Shown here: piece by piece, positions 43,207-51,469 of the stretch
Layout: every line of letters begins with the position of its first letter
Numbering within the stretch: the first letter of the stretch is position 1
Assembly: GCF_014205765.1 (NCBI RefSeq)
Contig: NZ_JACIIZ010000010.1
Span: 1-64,000 of the forward strand
From: Nitrospirillum iridis
Lineage (GTDB): Bacteria; Pseudomonadota; Alphaproteobacteria; Azospirillales; Azospirillaceae
DNA length: 64,000 bases
Direction: 5' to 3'
Notes under the pieces: generated by a model
What the model was told of the DNA's origin: nothing
Databases searched by the model: none
What the model saw: only the letters and a program-made list of their open reading frames with translations
Position numbers and translations under genes: made by a program

Positions 43207-45483
43207 ATGTCGGTTAGACATCACCTGCTGCTCTCCAGCGCGCTGTTTATGACAACGCTTACCTATGTCGGAGCCGCCCCGGCTTTCGCGGCGGATGCGC
43301 CGACGCCAGCCCCCGTCACGGGTGCCTGGCAGGATGCCGGCCAGTCGCCGGACACCCGCACGGCCGCCTTGCTGAAGGTGATGACGCGGGAAGAGAAGCT
43401 GCAGATGGTGTTCGGCTACTTCTCCACCGACTTCAAGCCCAAGGCGTACAAGCGCATCGAGGGCGGCATGGCCGATTCCGCCGGCTACGTCCCCGGCATC
43501 GCCCGCCTCGGCGTTCCGGCGCAGTCGCAGACCGACGCCGGCGTTGGCGTCGCCACGCAGGCCAGCCCCACCCCCCGCCTGCGCACCGCCCTGCCGTCCG
43601 GCCTGGCGACGGCCGCCACCTGGAACCCGGAGCTGGCCTTCGCCGGCGGCGCCATGATCGGCGACGAGGCCCGCCGCTCCGGCTTCAACGTGCAGTTGGC
43701 CGGCGGCGTCAACCTGATGCGGGAGCCGCGCAACGGCCGCAACTTCGAATATGGCGGCGAGGATCCCTTGCTGGCTGGCACCATCGTCGGCCATGCCATC
43801 AAGGGCATCCAGTCCAACCACATCATCTCCACCCTGAAGCACTATGCCTTCAACGACCAGGAGACCAGCCGCAACTTCATCGAGGTGAAGGTCGATGAGG
43901 CGGCGGGCCGCCAGTCGGACCTGCTGGCCTTCGAGTTCGCGCTGGAGACCGGCGACCCCGGTTCGGTCATGTGCTCCTACAACCGGGTCAACGGCGCCTA
44001 TGCCTGCGAGAACGACTGGCTGCTGAACCAGGTCCTGAAGAAGGACTGGGGCTTCCAGGGCTTCGTCATGTCCGACTGGGGCGCCACCCACTCCACCGCG
44101 CCGGCCGCCAATGCCGGCCTGGACCAGCAGTCGGGCTACCCCTTCGACAAGTCGCCCTACTTCAAGGACGCGCTGGATGAAGCGGTGAACAACGGCCATG
44201 TCAGCGCCGAGCGCCTGGACGACATGGCCGGCCGGATCTTGCGCGCCATGTTCGCCAACGGCCTGTTCGAGCACCCGCTGAACGGCGACCAGGCCGCGAC
44301 CATCGACTATGCCGCCCATGCCAAGGTCACCCAGGCCGACGCGGAAGAGGCCATCGTCCTGCTGAAGAACCAGGGCGGCGTCCTGCCTTTGGCCAAGACG
44401 GTGAAGACCATCGCGATCATCGGTGGCCATGCCGATGTGGGCGTGCTGTCGGGCGGCGGCTCCGCCCAGGTCTATCCCTACGGCGCCCCCGCGAATGGCC
44501 TGATCATTCCGAATGAAGGCCCCGCGTTCTTCCCCGGCCCCATGGTCTTCGACCCGTCGTCGCCCTTGAAGGCGCTGCAGGGCCTGACCCAGGCGACGGT
44601 GACCTATATCGATGGCAAGGACCCCAAGGCCGCCGCCAAGCTGGCGGCCGGCGCCGATGTCGCCATCGTCTTCGCCACCCAGTGGACGGGGGAGGGCCAG
44701 GACGCCGTCGACCTGAACCTGCCCAACGACCAGGACGCGCTGATCAAGGCCGTGGCCGGCGCCAACAGGAAGACGGTGGTGGTGCTGGAAAACGGCGGCC
44801 CGGTGGTGATGCCCTGGCTGGACAAGGTGGCGGCCGTGGTCAACGCCTGGTATCCCGGCACCAGCGGCGGTGAGGCCATCGCCCGCGTGCTGGCTGGTGA
44901 GGTCAACCCCTCCGGCCACCTGCCGGTCAGCTTCCCGGCTTCGGTCGACCAGCTGCCGCGCACGGTGGTGGATGGCGACCGTAAGGACAAGGCCGAGCAT
45001 CCCCATGCCGACTACACCATCGAGGGGGCGGCCATCGGCTATAAATGGTTCGAGAAGAAGAACCTGAAGCCGCTGTTCCCCTTCGGCTTCGGCCTCAGCT
45101 ACACCACGTTCGCCGCGTCCGACCTGGCGGCGGCGGCGGATGGCAAGGGCCTTAAGGCCAGCTTGACCCTACGCAACACCGGCGACCGTGACGGCAAGGC
45201 CGTGGCCCAGGTCTATGTGGCCGCCCCGGCCGATGCCGGGTGGGAGGCGCCGAAGCGCCTGGGCGCTTTCCACAAGGTCGCGCTGAAAGCCGGGGAAAGC
45301 CAAGGCGTCAGCCTGACCGTGGACCCGCGCCTGCTGGCCACGTATGACACCGCGGCGCACGCCTGGAAGATCAAGGGTGGCGATTACAAGGTGATGACCG
45401 GCTCCTCCTACCAGGACATCACGGCCACCGTGACCGTGCACCTGGCCGACACCACCTTGCCGGTGGACGGCACGCGGCGGTAA
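43207..45483 (+). CDS. Exported GH3 beta-glucosidase
   Basis: A 758-residue family 3 glycoside hydrolase. Signal peptide of about 29 residues ending PAFA-A. The TIM barrel (about 50-350) holds the conserved KHYAFNDQE (K211-H212) and the nucleophile Asp290 in FVMSDWGA. The alpha/beta sandwich (about 365-600) has GGSAQVYPYG and the acid/base region near QWTGEGQD, and a fibronectin-III-like domain closes the protein (640-755). It removes terminal beta-linked glucose. With the GH78 enzyme it could strip rutinose- or neohesperidose-type disaccharides from plant flavonoids. ATG 43207 is used; a TTG four codons before is less likely. Confidence 0.93.
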   Translation: MSVRHHLLLSSALFMTTLTYVGAAPAFAADAPTPAPVTGAWQDAGQSPDTRTAALLKVMTREEKLQMVFGYFSTDFKPKAYKRIEGGMADSAGYVPGIARLGVPAQSQTDAGVGVATQASPTPRLRTALPSGLATAATWNPELAFAGGAMIGDEARRSGFNVQLAGGVNLMREPRNGRNFEYGGEDPLLAGTIVGHAIKGIQSNHIISTLKHYAFNDQETSRNFIEVKVDEAAGRQSDLLAFEFALETGDPGSVMCSYNRVNGAYACENDWLLNQVLKKDWGFQGFVMSDWGATHSTAPAANAGLDQQSGYPFDKSPYFKDALDEAVNNGHVSAERLDDMAGRILRAMFANGLFEHPLNGDQAATIDYAAHAKVTQADAEEAIVLLKNQGGVLPLAKTVKTIAIIGGHADVGVLSGGGSAQVYPYGAPANGLIIPNEGPAFFPGPMVFDPSSPLKALQGLTQATVTYIDGKDPKAAAKLAAGADVAIVFATQWTGEGQDAVDLNLPNDQDALIKAVAGANRKTVVVLENGGPVVMPWLDKVAAVVNAWYPGTSGGEAIARVLAGEVNPSGHLPVSFPASVDQLPRTVVDGDRKDKAEHPHADYTIEGAAIGYKWFEKKNLKPLFPFGFGLSYTTFAASDLAAAADGKGLKASLTLRNTGDRDGKAVAQVYVAAPADAGWEAPKRLGAFHKVALKAGESQGVSLTVDPRLLATYDTAAHAWKIKGGDYKVMTGSSYQDITATVTVHLADTTLPVDGTRR

Positions 45484-45496
45484 GCGCCCAGGGCCA

Positions 45497-45541
45497 GCGG
45501 AGGCGGGGAGGGGCCGGTCAACCGGCCAGCCCCGCCTCCGC
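45497..45541. terminator. Long GC-rich hairpin at convergent gene ends
   Basis: An outer 12-bp perfect stem (45497-45508 / 45530-45541) and an inner 7-bp perfect stem (45512-45518 / 45521-45527) with a two-base loop. It lies after the GH3 stop and overlaps the last codons of the opposing small gene. Confidence 0.7.
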
Positions 45542-45886
45542 CCGGCATGTGGCCGCGATGGGCCTGGCCTTGTCCATCAGCAACGCGGGCGGGGCGGTCA
45601 CGCCCAGGCGTTCCTGCTCCGCCAGCCACTCCACGTCATCGTCCGTCAGCGCCGTGTTCAGGCGGCTGGCGGTGCAGCCGCAGAAGCCCCGCAGCGTGTC
45701 GTCCGCGACACCGGCCGGCGCGGTGGCCCGTGCCGACTTGAAGCACTGGGCGGAGAAGTTGGCGGACAGGGTGACGCGTATGGCCGCCACATCGGGATGG
45801 GCCTTCCTCATGAAGGCGAACCCGAAGCCACCCGCGCCGCAGGCGGCGACAAGGGCGATGATCATCCAAGTCTTGGGGGCGGGCAT
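45518..45886 (-). CDS. Hypothetical membrane-anchored protein, 122 aa
   Basis: An N-terminal transmembrane helix (about 7-26, TWMIIALVAACGAGGFGFAFM) followed by a soluble part with three cysteines close together (AQCFKSA and FCGCTASRL), a pattern that could bind a metal or form disulfides outside the cytoplasm. The segment LTDDDVEWLAEQERLG is helical. I know no family. It lies 22 bases downstream of the hldD start-distal end on the same strand, so it may be cotranscribed with hldE-hldD. Two ATGs (45892, 45886) are possible; 45886 has the better ribosome-site distance. Confidence 0.7.
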   Translation of the reverse strand: MPAPKTWMIIALVAACGAGGFGFAFMRKAHPDVAAIRVTLSANFSAQCFKSARATAPAGVADDTLRGFCGCTASRLNTALTDDDVEWLAEQERLGVTAPPALLMDKARPIAATCRAEAGLAG

Positions 45887-45921
45887 TTCCATCTCTTCAC
45901 TCGGAGTGGTCAGACGACGGA

Positions 45922-46908
45922 TCAGACGTAGGGATCGGGCGTGGCCAGATGGTCCTGGACGTAACGGCGGATGCCTTCCTCCAGTTCGGTGAAGGGCGCG
46001 GTGTAGCCGGCGGCGCGCAAGCGGCCCATGGCGGCCTGGGTGTGGTACTGGTACTTGCCCTTCAAGTGCTCCGGCATGGGCACATAGTGGATGCGCGGCG
46101 CCAGGCCGGCGGCGCGGAACAGGGCGTTGGTCAGGTCGTTCCAGGTACGGGCCTTGCCGGTGCCGAGGTTGAACAGGCCGTTCACCCCGGGGTTGTCGTG
46201 GAGCCATAACATGACGTCAACGGTGTCCCCCACCCAGATGAAATCCCGCTCCTGACCGCCATCGGCATAGTCGGGACGGTCGGAGGCGAACAGCCGCGCC
46301 GGCTGGCCCGCCACGATCTGAGGGTACAGCTTGGCCGGCACCGAGCGCATGTCCCCCTTATGGTATTCGTTGGGGCCATAGACGTTGAAGAACTTCAGCC
46401 CGGCGAATTGGGGCGGGGTGGGCGCCCCGTGGTCGATGGCCGCGCGCACCCGGCGGTCCAGCAGGTGCTTGGACCAGCCGTACGGGTTGAGGGGGCGCAA
46501 GGCGGCCAGGCCAGATGCCGAGAAATCGTCGTCGAAGCCCTGGGCGCCATCACCATAGGTCGCCGCGGACGAGGCGTAGATCAGCCGTACGTCCTGTTGC
46601 GCGCACCACTGCCACAAGTCCAATGTCAGACGGAAGTTGTTCTCCACGATGCGGTCGGCGTCCGTTTCCGTGGTGGCCGAGATGGCCCCCATATGGAAGA
46701 TGACGCGAACCTCCTCCCCATGACGCTCCAGGAAGTCGGGCAGCTGTTCCGGCGTGATCAGGTCATGCAGGTCACGCTTGGCGATGTTGCGCCATTTGTT
46801 GCCTTGGTGCAGCCGGTCGACGACCACCAGCGGCCCCAAGCCGCGCCGCTCCAGCCCGGCGACCAGATTGGACCCGATGAAGCCGGCGCCCCCGGTGATG
46901 ATGATCAT
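45922..46908 (-). CDS. hldD: ADP-L-glycero-D-manno-heptose 6-epimerase
   Basis: A 328-residue extended SDR. The NADP-binding motif GGAGFIGSN is at residues 6-14; catalytic residues are SSAATYG (Ser/Thr) and PYGWSKHLLD (Tyr-x-x-x-Lys). KFFNVYGPNEYHKGDMRSV is typical of HldD (RfaD). It converts ADP-D-glycero-D-manno-heptose to the L-glycero form, the heptose donor of the LPS inner core. It lies 41 bases downstream of hldE in the same direction. Confidence 0.95.
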   Translation of the reverse strand: MIIITGGAGFIGSNLVAGLERRGLGPLVVVDRLHQGNKWRNIAKRDLHDLITPEQLPDFLERHGEEVRVIFHMGAISATTETDADRIVENNFRLTLDLWQWCAQQDVRLIYASSAATYGDGAQGFDDDFSASGLAALRPLNPYGWSKHLLDRRVRAAIDHGAPTPPQFAGLKFFNVYGPNEYHKGDMRSVPAKLYPQIVAGQPARLFASDRPDYADGGQERDFIWVGDTVDVMLWLHDNPGVNGLFNLGTGKARTWNDLTNALFRAAGLAPRIHYVPMPEHLKGKYQYHTQAAMGRLRAAGYTAPFTELEEGIRRYVQDHLATPDPYV

Positions 46909-46949
46909 GGCTGTCGCTTCCCAAAATGGGTTCCAGAGGACGGGCGGCG

Positions 46950-48416
46950 TCAGCCGCGGATGCGCTTGGCGATGCGGGTGGTGCTCTGGTCGGGGACCAG
47001 GTCCACCAGGGCGACGCGGCCGCCGTTGGCCTGCACCACGTCCGCGCCCACGACTTGGTCGACGGTGTAGTCCGCCCCCTTGATCAGCACGTCGGGCAGC
47101 AGCGCGCCGATCAGCGCCAGGGGCGTGTCCTCCTCGAACAGGGTCACGGCATCCACCGAGGCCAGGGCCGCCAGGACGACGGACCGGGAGCGCTCATCCT
47201 GGATGGGCCGCTCCGGCCCCTTGAGGCGCTTGACCGAAGCGTCGGCGTTCAGGCCCACGATCAGCCGGTCGCAGGTGGCGCGGGCCGCCGCCAACAGCTG
47301 GACATGGCCGGGGTGGATCAGGTCGAAGCACCCGTTGGTGAAGCCGACCTTGAGGCCCAGCCGTCGCCACAGCGCGATCTTGGCCTGCAATTCGGGCAGG
47401 CTGAGCACCTTGGCCGCGCTCTGCCGGTCGTCCTGTTCCGCCAGGGCGTGCAGCAGTTCCGTGGGATGGACCACGGCCGTGCCCACCTTGGCCACCACCA
47501 GGCCGGCCGCCGTGTTGGCCAGGTGCACGGCGTCGCCCATGTCGGCCCCGACCGACAGCGCCGCTGCCACCACCGCCACCACCGTGTCGCCGGCGCCGGA
47601 GACGTCGAACACCTCCTTCGCCTCCGCCTTGACGTTGAGGAAGGCGCCGTCGTCGTGGACGAGCGTCATGCCCTCCTCGCTGCGGGTCACCAGCAGTGCG
47701 CCGATGCCGTTCGCGCCGATCAGCGCGGTGGCCGCCGCCACGATCTCTTCGGTCGTGCGCGGGTCGCGCCCCACGGCCATGGCCAGTTCGGACCGGTTGG
47801 GCGTCACCAGCGACGCCCCGCGATAAATGGAATAGTCAGCACTCTTGGGGTCGATCACCACGGGCTTGCCGGCGGCCCGCGCCAGGCGGATCAGTTCCGC
47901 CAAAACCGGTGGCGTCAGCACACCCTTGCCGTAGTCCGACAGGACCAGGACGGACACCTGGTCAAGATGCGCCGCGACCGCCGCCACCAGACGCTGATGC
48001 ACATCGGCGGCCACGGGCCCGTCGCTGTCCCAGTCCGAGCGCAGCAGGTGCTGGCCGTCGGCGACGAAGCGTGTCTTCTCGGACGTCACGCGGGTGCCAT
48101 CGGTTTCCAGGATGGCGGTGATCCGCGCGTCCTCGGCGACCAGCCGCCGCACGCGGTCGCCCGCCATGTCATCGCCGATCACCCCGCCCAGGACCACCTG
48201 GCCGCCCAGCGCCGTCAGATTGCGCACGACATTGCCGGCGCCGCCCAGCATCACGTCCTCATGGCCGTTGCGCAGCACGGGCACGGGCGCCTCGGGCGAG
48301 ATACGGGCGACCTTGCCGCGCACGAAGCGGTCCAGCATGACATCGCCCACCACCATCACCGTGGCATTGGCGAAGCCTTCTATCGTCCGGCCCAGCCCGA
48401 CATGCCGTTCCATCAT
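46950..48416 (-). CDS. hldE: Bifunctional heptose 7-phosphate kinase / heptose 1-phosphate adenylyltransferase
   Basis: A 488-residue fusion. The N-terminal ribokinase-like domain (1-320) has VGDVMLDRFVRGKVARISPEAPVPV and the catalytic VSGAGDTVVAVVAA; the C-terminal nucleotidyltransferase (345-480) has KVGFTNGCFDLIHPGHVQLL with the HxGH motif. Both halves are complete, as in E. coli HldE (RfaE). It phosphorylates D-glycero-D-manno-heptose 7-phosphate and adds AMP to the 1-phosphate, just before HldD. Together they show that this organism makes heptose-containing LPS. Confidence 0.96.
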   Translation of the reverse strand: MMERHVGLGRTIEGFANATVMVVGDVMLDRFVRGKVARISPEAPVPVLRNGHEDVMLGGAGNVVRNLTALGGQVVLGGVIGDDMAGDRVRRLVAEDARITAILETDGTRVTSEKTRFVADGQHLLRSDWDSDGPVAADVHQRLVAAVAAHLDQVSVLVLSDYGKGVLTPPVLAELIRLARAAGKPVVIDPKSADYSIYRGASLVTPNRSELAMAVGRDPRTTEEIVAAATALIGANGIGALLVTRSEEGMTLVHDDGAFLNVKAEAKEVFDVSGAGDTVVAVVAAALSVGADMGDAVHLANTAAGLVVAKVGTAVVHPTELLHALAEQDDRQSAAKVLSLPELQAKIALWRRLGLKVGFTNGCFDLIHPGHVQLLAAARATCDRLIVGLNADASVKRLKGPERPIQDERSRSVVLAALASVDAVTLFEEDTPLALIGALLPDVLIKGADYTVDQVVGADVVQANGGRVALVDLVPDQSTTRIAKRIRG

Positions 48417-48582
48417 CCCACTTCCTCAGCTGTCCCGCCGCCGCCATCGCGAAACGGGAATAAGCCCAGGGCGACCATGTCGCCAGCCCCGGGTTGACCC
48501 GCTGTTAGATAGCCCGCTTCCCCTGCCGCTGGAAGGCCTTTGCGCGCAATCAAACCGATTTCGAAGCCCCAAGTTTACCCCG

Positions 48583-48906
48583 TTACTTAAGCGGAGAACT
48601 TGTTGAGGGGATTAGGATGGTTGACCTCACGCTTAGAATGTCGGCCCTATCAAAGCCTCTGGTATCATTGGCGGCCTCTGGGCTTTGTATGTAGCGCCGC
48701 GCGACCTCACCAGGATCGTCGCCCTCCGCGTAGGAAACCAACACAAAGATCCGGTGCGCCACATCGCCCTTCCGGGTCCATAAACCGTGAGCCTCGACGC
48801 CGAATAGCCCAAAATTGTTGAGGTGGCGCGGATAAACCGTAGAAGCGTAGAAATCGAGCGCCTCTTTGGTGCGCAGCGAATACTCTCGCATCTCAAAGGT
48901 TCGCAT
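48583..48906 (-). CDS. NIPSNAP-family protein
   Basis: A 107-residue protein of the dimeric alpha/beta-barrel NIPSNAP type: FEMREYSLRTKEALDFYASTVYPRHLNNFGLFGVEAHGLW then IFVLVSYAEGDDPGEVARRYIQS. The function of such proteins in bacteria is unclear. The surrounding codon use is less GC-biased than the rest of the window. It is third in a leftward run (DUF4267-like, SnoaL-like, NIPSNAP) opposite a TetR gene, probably one TetR-controlled operon acquired as a unit. Confidence 0.82.
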   Translation of the reverse strand: MRTFEMREYSLRTKEALDFYASTVYPRHLNNFGLFGVEAHGLWTRKGDVAHRIFVLVSYAEGDDPGEVARRYIQSPEAANDTRGFDRADILSVRSTILIPSTSSPLK

Positions 48907-48994
48907 TGTGGCCTCCTGTTGAACAATAATTCGTTAGGCACCCCAGCGCTCCAACCCATGATTCGCCGGATCGTGAGCGGTGGGGTTCGTGCCA

Positions 48995-49420
48995 TCACGA
49001 CGGCTGGCGAGGAGGCGAAACCGCGCCCATCTGAATGAAGACATCGAGGGTGTTGAGCTCGTCCCAATGCTCCACGAACTTCCCGTCCTCGACCCGCCAG
49101 ATGTCAATCGAGCGCATGGTGAAGGTATTGCCCGTACCGGAATAGCCGAGAAGGGTTCCGGTGTGCGTGCCCTCATAGCGGTAGCGGCCGACCACCCGGG
49201 AGCCATCCGCCGAGGCGAAAACGTCTTCGGCGGTCACCTTGAGATCGGGCACACCCGAGATGATGGCTCCAAGGACCTTCCTTGAACCCTCAAGGCCTGG
49301 TTCGGCGAAGGGGTTGTGATTCACATAATCGGGCGCCTTGATCTCGTCGAGACGCGACAGATCGTGGCTGGACATGATCTCGGCGAACAGATGGCCAAGC
49401 TTGATCAAATCAGTTGACAT
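48995..49420 (-). CDS. SnoaL-like ester cyclase/polyketide cyclase family protein
   Basis: A 141-residue NTF2-fold protein: LFAEIMSSHDLSRLDEIKAPDYVNHNPFAEPGLEGSRKVLGAI, the GRYRYEGTHTGTLLGYSGTGN strand pair and IDIWRVEDGKFVEHWDELN. This wording is typical of the ester-cyclase (SnoaL) group, whose bacterial members are often found with TetR regulators and redox or detoxification genes. Substrate unknown. It lies between the DUF4267-like and NIPSNAP genes. Confidence 0.85.
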   Translation of the reverse strand: MSTDLIKLGHLFAEIMSSHDLSRLDEIKAPDYVNHNPFAEPGLEGSRKVLGAIISGVPDLKVTAEDVFASADGSRVVGRYRYEGTHTGTLLGYSGTGNTFTMRSIDIWRVEDGKFVEHWDELNTLDVFIQMGAVSPPRQPS

Positions 49421-49459
49421 TGGGGTCGTCCTTTCCAGTTTCAGGTATTTCGTTGGTGT

Positions 49460-49843
49460 TTACTTGGCGCCGAGGACAAGGCAGGCGCCCGTTGCGACGA
49501 TGGCCAGGCCTGTCAGGCCATGCATGCCGAAGGCGAGGGCCCGGTTTCCGCGTGAGCGGAGGACTGTCACCATGTCGGCAAATGCGATGAGGCTCGCCAC
49601 GAACATGAATTCGCCGAGCAACCGCGGCGATCCGTTGGTCATGAGCAGGATGACAAAAAGGCCCGACGCGATATCCCGCGTGCCCTTAACAGACAGCCAC
49701 GCTGCAAATCCGGTCGATGACGGGGGCGAACCGGCAATGCCGAAGCCGACCGACGCGGCGCCGGGCGCTGCCCAAAAGCGGGCGCCGAGAAAGATAATTG
49801 CGGCCGTGATCAGGCCGGAAAGCACATATCCAGTTTGCGGCAT
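49460..49843 (-). CDS. Small four-helix membrane protein (DUF4267-like)
   Basis: A 127-residue protein with about four transmembrane helices: GYVLSGLITAAIIFLGARFW, the segment ending in KGTRDIASGLFVILLMT, LLGEFMFVASLIAFADMVTVL and GMHGLTGLAIVATGACLVLG. The internal G-T-R-D-I and A-D-M-V motifs match DUF4267 proteins, which have no assigned function. It is the first gene of the TetR-divergent operon, with AGGAGG before its ATG and a good promoter (49868-49896). Confidence 0.8.
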   Translation of the reverse strand: MPQTGYVLSGLITAAIIFLGARFWAAPGAASVGFGIAGSPPSSTGFAAWLSVKGTRDIASGLFVILLMTNGSPRLLGEFMFVASLIAFADMVTVLRSRGNRALAFGMHGLTGLAIVATGACLVLGAK

Positions 49844-49864
49844 GTGGACCTCCTATCGACTGCA

Positions 49865-49909
49865 GGAATTCTAGCGGCGCTATATTTGGGCGTCAATGGA
49901 ATTCTAGCG
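49865..49909. repeat. Repeated TetR-type operator candidate
   Basis: The 12-mer GGAATTCTAGCG occurs twice, at 49865-49876 and 49898-49909, 33 bases apart. The first copy covers the -10 box of the leftward promoter and the second abuts the -35 box of the rightward promoter, as expected for a repressor that shuts both. Confidence 0.55.
49868..49896 (-). promoter_or_regulatory. Sigma70-type promoter of the DUF4267-SnoaL-NIPSNAP operon
   Basis: On the minus strand, TTGACG (49896-49891) and TAGAAT (49873-49868) with a 17-base spacer. The predicted transcript begins about 20 bases before the ATG at 49843 and includes its AGGAGG. Confidence 0.6.
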
Positions 49910-49937
49910 TTGACAGAAAGTCACGCGGCGATAGTGT
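49910..49937 (+). promoter_or_regulatory. Sigma70-type promoter of the tetR gene (possibly leaderless)
   Basis: TTGACA at 49910-49915 and TAGTGT at 49932-49937, 16-base spacer. The expected transcription start falls on or next to the ATG at 49944, and no ribosome site is seen, so translation may be leaderless. Confidence 0.5.
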
Positions 49938-49943
49938 TTCTGA

Positions 49944-50531
49944 ATGTCTATCGCCGAACGAAAAGAGCGCCAGCGTGCGGAGCGCTATGAACTTATCCTC
50001 GCCGCAGCCCGCGAACTGGCCGAGACCGAGGGTTGGGAAGCCGTCACCACGCGTCGCCTCGCGGATCTAATCAGCTATAGCCAGCCGGTGCTCTACAGCC
50101 ACTTTAGAGGTAAGGCCGACATCATGGCCGCAGTGGCCACGAGAGGTTTCGAGGAACTTGCGACCCGATTGAAAATAGAAGCGGCGAACGTCACTGGCGC
50201 TCCCGACATCTTGCGCAACGTTTGTGCCGCCTATCTTGATTTCGCGTGTTCACGGCCAGTTGTTTATGAGGCCATGTTCGTCTTGCCGACGAAGATCAAA
50301 TTCGCCAGCGAGGAGACACCGCCAGCCCTTCGCGCCGCCTTCGACGCATTGGTCGCCGCGCTTGGGCCAGATCGGAAGGAGCCAGTGTTTCTCGCCGAGG
50401 TACTGTGGAGCGCGTTGCATGGAATGGCCGTTCTCATGCAATCTGAACGCATCCCGGCAACAGGCGCCGAGGTCCGACTGGACATTCTCGTCCAAAAGTT
50501 CAGGAGCGATTCCCAGGCGGTGAACTCATAA
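49944..50531 (+). CDS. TetR-family transcriptional regulator
   Basis: A 195-residue repressor. The N-terminal helix-turn-helix (about 10-60) reads RYELILAAARELAETEGWEAVTTRRLADLISYSQPVLYSHFRGKADIMAAV, a standard TetR domain; the C-terminal part is an all-helical ligand domain. It is divergent from the DUF4267-SnoaL-NIPSNAP genes and probably controls them and itself. Codon use is less GC-rich than in the flanking genes, consistent with acquisition. Confidence 0.9.
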   Translation: MSIAERKERQRAERYELILAAARELAETEGWEAVTTRRLADLISYSQPVLYSHFRGKADIMAAVATRGFEELATRLKIEAANVTGAPDILRNVCAAYLDFACSRPVVYEAMFVLPTKIKFASEETPPALRAAFDALVAALGPDRKEPVFLAEVLWSALHGMAVLMQSERIPATGAEVRLDILVQKFRSDSQAVNS

Positions 50532-50546
50532 ATCCGTTTGGAGTTT

Positions 50547-50663
50547 ATGGCGTGTCGTGATTCAGGGTTTTCCTGGAAGAGAGCCTTGATGAGACGCCGC
50601 CGCTAGTCCTGCTTCAATCAGACGCCGCTCCGAAAGGGTGAGGTGACCATGGTGCAATCCCAT
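50547..50663 (-). pseudogene. N-terminal remnant resembling an IS30-family transposase
   Basis: On the minus strand an ATG at 50663 opens a 38-codon frame beginning MGLHHGHLTLSERRLIEAGL, which looks like the start of IS30-type transposases (hydrophilic start, then H-L-S-x-E-E-R-x-x-I). After about 24 residues the similarity stops and the frame soon ends. No terminal repeats or other transposase parts were found. It borders the atypical tetR island. The match is from memory of the family pattern, so it is tentative. Confidence 0.35.
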
Positions 50664-50809
50664 GGGACACTCCTGGCGAGGCCCTGATAATCAAGGAAAG
50701 TCGCACTTCAGTTTAGAACTTACCCGCCCACACAACAAAAGCCGATATGGATAATTATGGAAATTATATCTGTCGTGCCGTTTTTCGGGGAAACCAACGG
50801 GCCAGGCCT

Positions 50810-50823
50810 TGAGGCACCTCAAT
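50810..50823. promoter_or_regulatory. FNR/FixK-like box TTGAG-GCAC-CTCAA
   Basis: A perfect palindrome matching TTGA-N6-TCAA. Its centre is 111 bases before the DUF3775 start; a class II activator centred at -41.5 would give a leader of about 70 bases. Confidence 0.55.
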
Positions 50824-50927
50824 GACAGATCTCCCACCTGTCGTAGAATTCGGAACAGATAGGGCCGCTCCGAAGCGATGCATGGCCCCGCGGTCGACGG
50901 CGCGTCGATCGGACAAGGGAGGTGACA

Positions 50928-51353
50928 ATGGCCACGGACATGGCGCCCGAGCAGGTCGATCTGAACATCAGCGTCGAAAAAGTCTTCTATATCATCATGA
51001 AGGCCCGTGAATTCGATGTGAAGGTCGCGCCGGTGGAGCCCGATCCGGGATCGAACCCGGCCGATGACGGCGAGGGCGCCATCCTCAGCGACTACGCCGG
51101 TGATCCCACGGCGGCCGAACTGCGCACGGCCATCAACACCCTGAACGATGACGAGGTGATCGACCTCATCGCCCTGGCCTGGCTGGGGCGGGGTGATGAC
51201 ACGTGGCGGAACGTCCGGGCGCTGGCCCGGGAACGTCACCACCGCCATTCAGCCTCCTACCTCATGGGCATGCCGGCCTTGGGCGACTATCTGGAGGAAG
51301 GATTAGCGACCTTGGGCTACTCCTGCGAGGAATTCGAAATCGGGCGGCTTTGA
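50928..51353 (+). CDS. DUF3775-family protein
   Basis: A 141-residue acidic, helical protein: LNISVEKVFYIIMKAREFDVKV at the start, NPADDGEGAILSDYAGDPTAAELRTAINTLNDDEVIDLIALAWLGRG in the middle and ALGDYLEEGLATLGYSCEEFE at the end. This fits DUF3775, a family of unknown function common in alphaproteobacteria. ATG 50928 has GGGAGG five bases before. The FNR-like box upstream and the PHB depolymerase gene 116 bases downstream suggest a microoxic or storage-related role. Confidence 0.85.
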   Translation: MATDMAPEQVDLNISVEKVFYIIMKAREFDVKVAPVEPDPGSNPADDGEGAILSDYAGDPTAAELRTAINTLNDDEVIDLIALAWLGRGDDTWRNVRALARERHHRHSASYLMGMPALGDYLEEGLATLGYSCEEFEIGRL

Positions 51354-51469
51354 CGGTTGAACGCCCGCCCGCCGTCGCGGCGAAGTCTCGACGGCTACAA
51401 ATAAGACGACGTGATCCAGCGCCGCCAACCAGCTTGAGTACGCACGCTTACGCTCGGGAGGATGTCATC

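Larger units (their letters stand above)
50532..50927. other. Gene-free stretch after tetR
   Basis: About 400 bases holding a transposase-like remnant at the left (50547-50663), an AT-rich patch around 50745-50775, and an FNR/FixK-like palindrome at 50810-50823 before the DUF3775 gene. A leftward frame here (50691-51248) is only antisense of that gene. Confidence 0.5.

Noticed and set aside
50691-51248. Leftward open frame of 185 codons
   Set aside because: Antisense to the DUF3775 gene, which has a clear ribosome site and family match.
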